Shown: piece by piece, positions 20,976-24,498 of the stretch | How positions within the stretch are numbered: position 1 is the stretch's first letter | Layout of the letters: every line of letters begins with the position of its first letter | NCBI GenBank assembly: GCA_001618615.1 | Contig: LKHB01000002.1 | Coordinates: forward strand, 1 to 24,498 | DNA: 24,498 nucleotides | Direction of reading: 5' to 3' | DNA from: Fermentibacter danicus | GTDB lineage: Bacteria > Fermentibacterota > Fermentibacteria > Fermentibacterales > Fermentibacteraceae | Translations under genes and position numbers: made by a program | The notes under the pieces: generated by a model | What the model was told of the DNA's origin: nothing | Seen by the model: the letters and a program-made list of their open reading frames with translations, nothing else | The model's database searches: none

Positions 20976-21834
20976 GGCCAGCAGGTTCAGGCTGGGGCTC
21001 TTCTTCACCCTGGGCAGCGTGATGTTCGTCGCGGCCATGATCTGGCTGGCGGGCTGGTTCAGCGGTGGGATATCCCTCACTTACGCGTGCTACTTCTCGG
21101 AGTCCGTGCAGGGCCTCGAGGAAGGCAGCACGGTGAGGTACAACGGCGTTCCCGTGGGCAGGGTGAAAACCATCAACGTAGCCCCGGACGGACGCCTGGT
21201 CGAAGTCGTGATGGAGATCGAGCAGAGCTTCGAGGTCCGCGACGATCTCGCGGCAAGGCTGGACATGACCGGCATCACGGGTCTCCGGGTCGTCAACCTG
21301 CGCAGGCCGTCGCCGAACGAGGAGGTGCGCAGGGATCTCCCGTTCGAGTCCCGCTACAGGACGATCCCCGTGGTGAAGTCCTCCATGGAGACGCTCGAAC
21401 TCGCCCTTTCCAGGATCATGGAGATCATGTCCGAGATGGACGCCAAGCGGCTCTCCGACCTCACGATCGAGCTTCTGTCCAACGTGAACGCCATGTTCGA
21501 GAGCGACAGCATCGACATGCTCATGTCCCGTCTGAACCTGGCGGTCTCCAGAATCGACACGCTGACGATCGTCTACACCGGCCTCGGGAGGAACCTGAAC
21601 AGGATAGTGGAGGGTTCCGGAGACGACGTTTCCTCCGTTATCGCGGACTTTCGCACGATGGCCGCCGGGCTGAACGAACTCATGGCTGCCATTACCCCGA
21701 TAATGGACGGGCTCGACGATGTGGTCTCCGAAGGCAATCTGCTGACCTCCCGGATGAGGCTGCTCATCGAAAGGATCAGGGAGAGCCCGGGAGATCTCCT
21801 CCCGTCCGAACCGGAAGGAGACGTGTGGCCATGA
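20965..21834 (+). CDS. mlaD: MlaD/MCE-domain lipid-transport protein
   Basis: This 289-residue protein starts at an ATG (20965) five nt after GGAGG and overlaps the mlaF stop by 11 nt. An N-terminal membrane helix at about 9-32 is followed by an MCE domain at about 37-110 (Y-F-S-E-S-V-Q-G-L-E-E-G-S-T-V-R-Y-N-G-V-P-V-G-R-V, then L-D-M-T-G-I-T-G-L-R-V-V). The C-terminal part is long and helical (about 130-275). MCE proteins assemble as hexamers that pass lipids between the membranes. The helical tail may form the tunnel seen in PqiB/LetB-type proteins, which is an inference. Confidence 0.87.
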   Translation: MSLEASRFRLGLFFTLGSVMFVAAMIWLAGWFSGGISLTYACYFSESVQGLEEGSTVRYNGVPVGRVKTINVAPDGRLVEVVMEIEQSFEVRDDLAARLDMTGITGLRVVNLRRPSPNEEVRRDLPFESRYRTIPVVKSSMETLELALSRIMEIMSEMDAKRLSDLTIELLSNVNAMFESDSIDMLMSRLNLAVSRIDTLTIVYTGLGRNLNRIVEGSGDDVSSVIADFRTMAAGLNELMAAITPIMDGLDDVVSEGNLLTSRMRLLIERIRESPGDLLPSEPEGDVWP

Positions 21835-22364
21835 AAAGGCTGCTGCTGACGGCTTCCGCCGTCCTCCTGACCTGCTCCTGCATTACGATCAGGCTCGCGG
21901 GCAGGTCATCGGAGCAAACGGTCCATTCGCTCGAATGCCCCGATCCACCTCCCGCCCCGCCGGCCGNNTCCGGCCTTGTCACCCGGACCTCCACGCACAG
22001 GTGGGCATCCTCGCCCGGCATTTCGCTTTCGGACCTCCTGGCCCGGCACCTCCTCGCGGAGGGTTCATTCGACGCCGTCCTCCGCAGGAGCGTGATGACG
22101 GGGACCGGCGCGATAGTCGAAGGGCATGTGGCGGAGTTCGGAGCCAGGCAGATCGACGGTGTCTGGCATGCAGTGATCGACACGGACCTGATCCTGTCCG
22201 ATGCCCGGAGCAGGGAACTCATCTCGCAGAAGAGGATCCGCCTGTCCTCGCCCATGCCCTCGACCGGATTCGATTCGCTCGCGGCCGTCATGTCCACCCT
22301 GGCCTCACGCTGGTCCGGCGAGGCGAGGGCGTTCATCCACGATGCGCTGGAAGGATTCGAATGA
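21831..22364 (+). CDS. MCE-transport auxiliary lipoprotein (ABC-aux/PqiC-like), with assembly gap
   Basis: The ATG at 21831 overlaps the mlaD stop (ATGA). The N-terminus M-K-R-L-L-L-T-A-S-A-V-L-L-T-C-S-C is a lipoprotein signal, with Cys15 or Cys17 lipidated. After the NN join at 21967-21968 the frame gives H-R-W-A-S-S-P-G-I-S-L-S-D-L-L-A-R-H-L, V-E-G-H-V-A-E-F and L-S-D-A-R-S-R-E-L. This is the pattern of the ABC-type transport auxiliary family found with MCE operons, thought to anchor the system in the outer membrane. The assembled length of 177 residues is shorter than usual, and the stretch before the gap lacks expected core sequence, so bases are probably missing at the join. Confidence 0.78.
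   Translation: MKRLLLTASAVLLTCSCITIRLAGRSSEQTVHSLECPDPPPAPPAXSGLVTRTSTHRWASSPGISLSDLLARHLLAEGSFDAVLRRSVMTGTGAIVEGHVAEFGARQIDGVWHAVIDTDLILSDARSRELISQKRIRLSSPMPSTGFDSLAAVMSTLASRWSGEARAFIHDALEGFE
21967..21968. other. NN assembly join in the auxiliary lipoprotein
   Basis: Two N bases fall between the Pro-rich N-terminal linker and the conserved domain, and part of that domain's start appears to be missing. Confidence 0.9.
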
Positions 22365-23242
22365 CGGAGGATCGCACCGACGCCCGGGCCGCAGGGGCAG
22401 CCGCCAGGAACAGCTTCGTCCTGATCGTCCTGGACAGTTGCAGATATGACACCTTCATGGAAGCCGCACCCGTCGAGATGTCGAAGCTCGGCCCGGTGGA
22501 GAAGAGGTACAGCTATTCCTCCTGGACGGCGCCTTCGCACTACAACCTGCTGATGGGCCTGATGCCGCATACGAACCCGAGGCGGGAGTTCGCATCGAAC
22601 TACTACCGCCGGGACTTCTTCAAGTACACGGACAGGCTGGGAGGGGACGGGCTATCGTTCGGCAGTCTTGTCCCCGGGCTCTATCTTCCGCCGTTCCTGC
22701 ACGACAGGCTGGGGTACTCCACCACGGCTCTCGTTTCACTGCCGGTCCTGAACAGCTTCACGCCCCTCAACCGCGGCTTCGACAGATTCGTGCTGATGAA
22801 GAAGCACAACGACATGGCGGCCATGCTGGACCTGATGCACTTCCCTCCGGGCCGGCCGTCATTCTACATGCTGAACGTCGGCGAGACTCATTATCCCTAT
22901 GCCCTGCCCACCGAGCAGGAGAATCTCTGGCCGAGGCTCAGCGGAGTCCACGGGGTCTTCAAGCACCTCGACGATCACGTCGTCGACGGCTCCCTGGTGG
23001 AGGGCGCGGCGGACGAGTTCTTCGACGACGCCACCATGCAGCGACTGAGGGCCCGGCAGGTGGAGGCGGTGCGCTACCTGGACGGGGTTTTCGGGAGGCT
23101 GCGCAGGATGCTGCCCCCCGGCACGTGGGTGACCATAACCTCTGACCACGGCGAACTGTTCGGCGAGGACGGCTTCTTCGGGCATGGACCGATCTGCCAC
23201 GAGAAGGTCTTCGAGGTTCCGTTCGTCGAGGGCAGGGTCTGA
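22361..23242 (+). CDS. Sulfatase-like (alkaline phosphatase superfamily) enzyme
   Basis: The ATG at 22361 overlaps the preceding stop (ATGA), placing this 293-residue protein in the lipid-transport operon. Metal-binding blocks of the alkaline phosphatase superfamily are present: V-L-D-S-C-R-Y-D at about 24-30, a nucleophile block S-W-T-A-P-S-H with Thr56, N-V-G-E-T-H-Y-P-Y at 172-180 and S-D-H-G-E-L-F-G at 261-268. The nucleophile position is Thr rather than the Cys or Ser of formylglycine sulfatases, so phospho-group transfer or hydrolysis is more likely than sulfate-ester cleavage. No signal peptide or membrane helix is visible, so it looks cytoplasmic. It ends soon after the last metal site, shorter than most relatives. 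Confidence 0.75.
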   Translation: MTEDRTDARAAGAAARNSFVLIVLDSCRYDTFMEAAPVEMSKLGPVEKRYSYSSWTAPSHYNLLMGLMPHTNPRREFASNYYRRDFFKYTDRLGGDGLSFGSLVPGLYLPPFLHDRLGYSTTALVSLPVLNSFTPLNRGFDRFVLMKKHNDMAAMLDLMHFPPGRPSFYMLNVGETHYPYALPTEQENLWPRLSGVHGVFKHLDDHVVDGSLVEGAADEFFDDATMQRLRARQVEAVRYLDGVFGRLRRMLPPGTWVTITSDHGELFGEDGFFGHGPICHEKVFEVPFVEGRV

Positions 23243-23254
23243 CGGAGGTTTTTT

Positions 23255-24498
23255 GTGCCGACTGGAAGCCAGAAGTTCAGAACGGAGACCAGGCGGCTGC
23301 TGGACATCGTCGTCAACAGCCTGTATTCGCAACCCGACGTATTCCTCAGGGAACTCGTCTCGAATGCTTCCGACGCGCTCGACCGCGTTCGCTTCGAATC
23401 CCTCACCGACCCTGAAATCCTCTCCGGCGACCCGGACCTCGCCGTAACGATAATCTCGGACCCTTCCGCCGGGACGCTCACGATAAGCGACAACGGCATC
23501 GGCATGACCGCGGACGAACTCTCCCGCAACCTGGGCACGATAGCCGGTTCGGGGACGAGCCGGTTCATGGAGGGCATCGAGGGAGGAAACGCGCCCGAAC
23601 TGATAGGGAAGTTCGGCGTGGGATTCTATTCCGCCTTCATGGTCGCGGACAGGGTCGAGGTGCTCTCCAGGCGTGCCGGGACTGGACAGGCCGGAGCGAG
23701 ATGGGAGTCGGACGGCAGGGAGACCTTCAGTATCGAGGAGGCGGACCGCCCGGGCAGGGGCACGGACGTCATCCTCCATCTGAAGGATGGGATGGACGAG
23801 TATCTCGACCGGAACAGGCTCGAATCGATAGTGAAGGCCTACTCGGACTACGTCCCTCACCCCGTGTCGATCGGTGTGAAGGGCGAGGAGGGCACCCGTG
23901 TAGCCAACTCGGGAACCCCTCTCTGGCTGACTCCCGAGAAGGAGGTGGCCCCGGGGGCCTACGACGACTTCTACAGGCACCACTCACAGGACTTCGAGTC
24001 GCCGTTCCTCAGGCTCTCCTGCCATGTCGAGGGAGCCGTCGAGTTCCACGCCCTCCTGTTCGTGCCGTCGAAGAGGCCGCTGGAGGCGATGATGCCGGAC
24101 TGGCGTCCGGGCGTCGATCTCTATTCGCGCAGGATCAGGATAATGGAGTCGTGTCCCGACCTCCTCCCTCCATGGCTCAGGTTCGTCCGGGGAGTCGTGG
24201 AGTCCCCGGACCTCCCTCTGAACATCTCCAGGGAGATGCTCCAGCAGAGCACCGTACTTCGGACAATGGGGAAGGCCCTCGTCAGGAAGGTAATGGACCG
24301 GCTGTCGACGGCCTCGCGTGAGGACCCCGAGGGGTACGCGCGGTTCTTCGAGGAATTCGGGGACTTCCTGAAGGAGGGGCTGCTCGTCGACAGCGACTAC
24401 AGGCAGGATATCTCCTCCCTCCTGCTGGTCTGGACTACGGCCGACCTGGACAGGCCCGTGCTCCTGCACGATTACGTCGAGAGAATCCCGTCCGGGGC
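23255..24498 (+). CDS. htpG: HtpG (Hsp90) chaperone, 3' end outside window
   Basis: A GTG at 23255, six nt after GGAGG, opens a frame that stays open to the window edge (414 codons). The N-terminal GHKL ATPase is clear: F-L-R-E-L-V-S-N-A-S-D-A-L-D, I-S-D-N-G-I-G-M, L-G-T-I-A-G-S-G-T and L-I-G-K-F-G-V-G-F-Y-S-A-F. The middle domain contains N-I-S-R-E-M-L-Q-Q-S and L-K-E-G-L-L-V-D. Near the right edge it reads L-H-D-Y-V-E-R-I-P-S-G, as in the HtpG middle domain. It is an ATP-dependent cytoplasmic chaperone. Its start lies 12 nt after the sulfatase-like gene, so it may be co-transcribed. Confidence 0.92.
   Translation, partial: MPTGSQKFRTETRRLLDIVVNSLYSQPDVFLRELVSNASDALDRVRFESLTDPEILSGDPDLAVTIISDPSAGTLTISDNGIGMTADELSRNLGTIAGSGTSRFMEGIEGGNAPELIGKFGVGFYSAFMVADRVEVLSRRAGTGQAGARWESDGRETFSIEEADRPGRGTDVILHLKDGMDEYLDRNRLESIVKAYSDYVPHPVSIGVKGEEGTRVANSGTPLWLTPEKEVAPGAYDDFYRHHSQDFESPFLRLSCHVEGAVEFHALLFVPSKRPLEAMMPDWRPGVDLYSRRIRIMESCPDLLPPWLRFVRGVVESPDLPLNISREMLQQSTVLRTMGKALVRKVMDRLSTASREDPEGYARFFEEFGDFLKEGLLVDSDYRQDISSLLLVWTTADLDRPVLLHDYVERIPSG

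Noticed and set aside
21087..21830. Long frame suggesting an N-terminal extension of the auxiliary lipoprotein
   Set aside because: It is the shadow of mlaD in another frame. The real gene begins at 21831 with a lipoprotein signal.
1..24498. CRISPR array or restriction/retron-type defence system
   Set aside because: No regularly spaced repeats, Cas, reverse transcriptase or restriction genes were seen. Defence-like content is limited to toxin-antitoxin genes and the rhuM remnant.

Overview
This is a GC-rich bacterial window with the look of a metagenome-assembled scaffold: five two-base N runs mark joins, and at least three of them hide missing coding sequence. The cell is Gram-negative in type. 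Evidence for this is an Mla-like ABC system for outer-membrane lipids with an MCE protein and lipoprotein, a TonB-like fragment, lipoproteins, and several exported proteins ending in FlgD-Ig/type-IX-like C-terminal domains. That combination suggests an FCB-group or neighbouring candidate phylum (for example Fermentibacteria-like). The phylum is an inference and is not shown by any marker gene here.

Positions 1-5600 are an accessory, lower-GC segment next to the 3' half of a tRNA-Arg(CCT) gene. It holds an orphan HicB antitoxin, a secreted Asp-box (BNR) protein, the ruins of a secreted gene that once preceded it, an XRE regulator with an ImmA/IrrE metallopeptidase, a broken rhuM gene, and a YefM-YoeB toxin-antitoxin pair with a YefM-type TGTACA operator. 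A diverged direct repeat of about 90 bp brackets the BNR block, and a 15-bp copy of tRNA sequence lies just downstream of the tRNA.

Positions 5680-8510 hold a Kbp-like BON-LysM protein and the most striking content of the window: two tandem paralogous exported proteins of thioredoxin/Omp28 type. Each is interrupted at codon 33 by an in-frame UGA, giving a U-x-x-C redox motif directly after the signal peptide. Each UGA is followed, at an identical 19-nt distance, by a hairpin with a GGAC or GGUC loop, the geometry expected of a bacterial SECIS. I read them as a new pair of exported selenoproteins whose 5' ends ordinary gene calling would cut off.

Positions 8600-14100 hold a zinc-ribbon membrane protein, a DUF202 protein, a THUMP-domain RNA methyltransferase, a Cys-rich exported peptide, a histidine/aromatic amino-acid lyase whose MIO triad is Ala-Cys-Gly instead of Ala-Ser-Gly, and a convergent HAD phosphatase.

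Positions 14200-18700 hold a GT-C type membrane glycosyltransferase-like protein and a complete SsuABC/TauABC-type importer (lipoprotein, permease, ATPase). The importer's 3' end overlaps an opposing TonB C-terminal fragment. A 45-residue membrane protein that was too short for routine calling follows on the minus strand.

Positions 19200-24498 form a tight operon: STAS-MlaE, MlaF, MlaD, an auxiliary lipoprotein and an alkaline-phosphatase-superfamily enzyme, with start/stop overlaps between them, then htpG running off the right edge.
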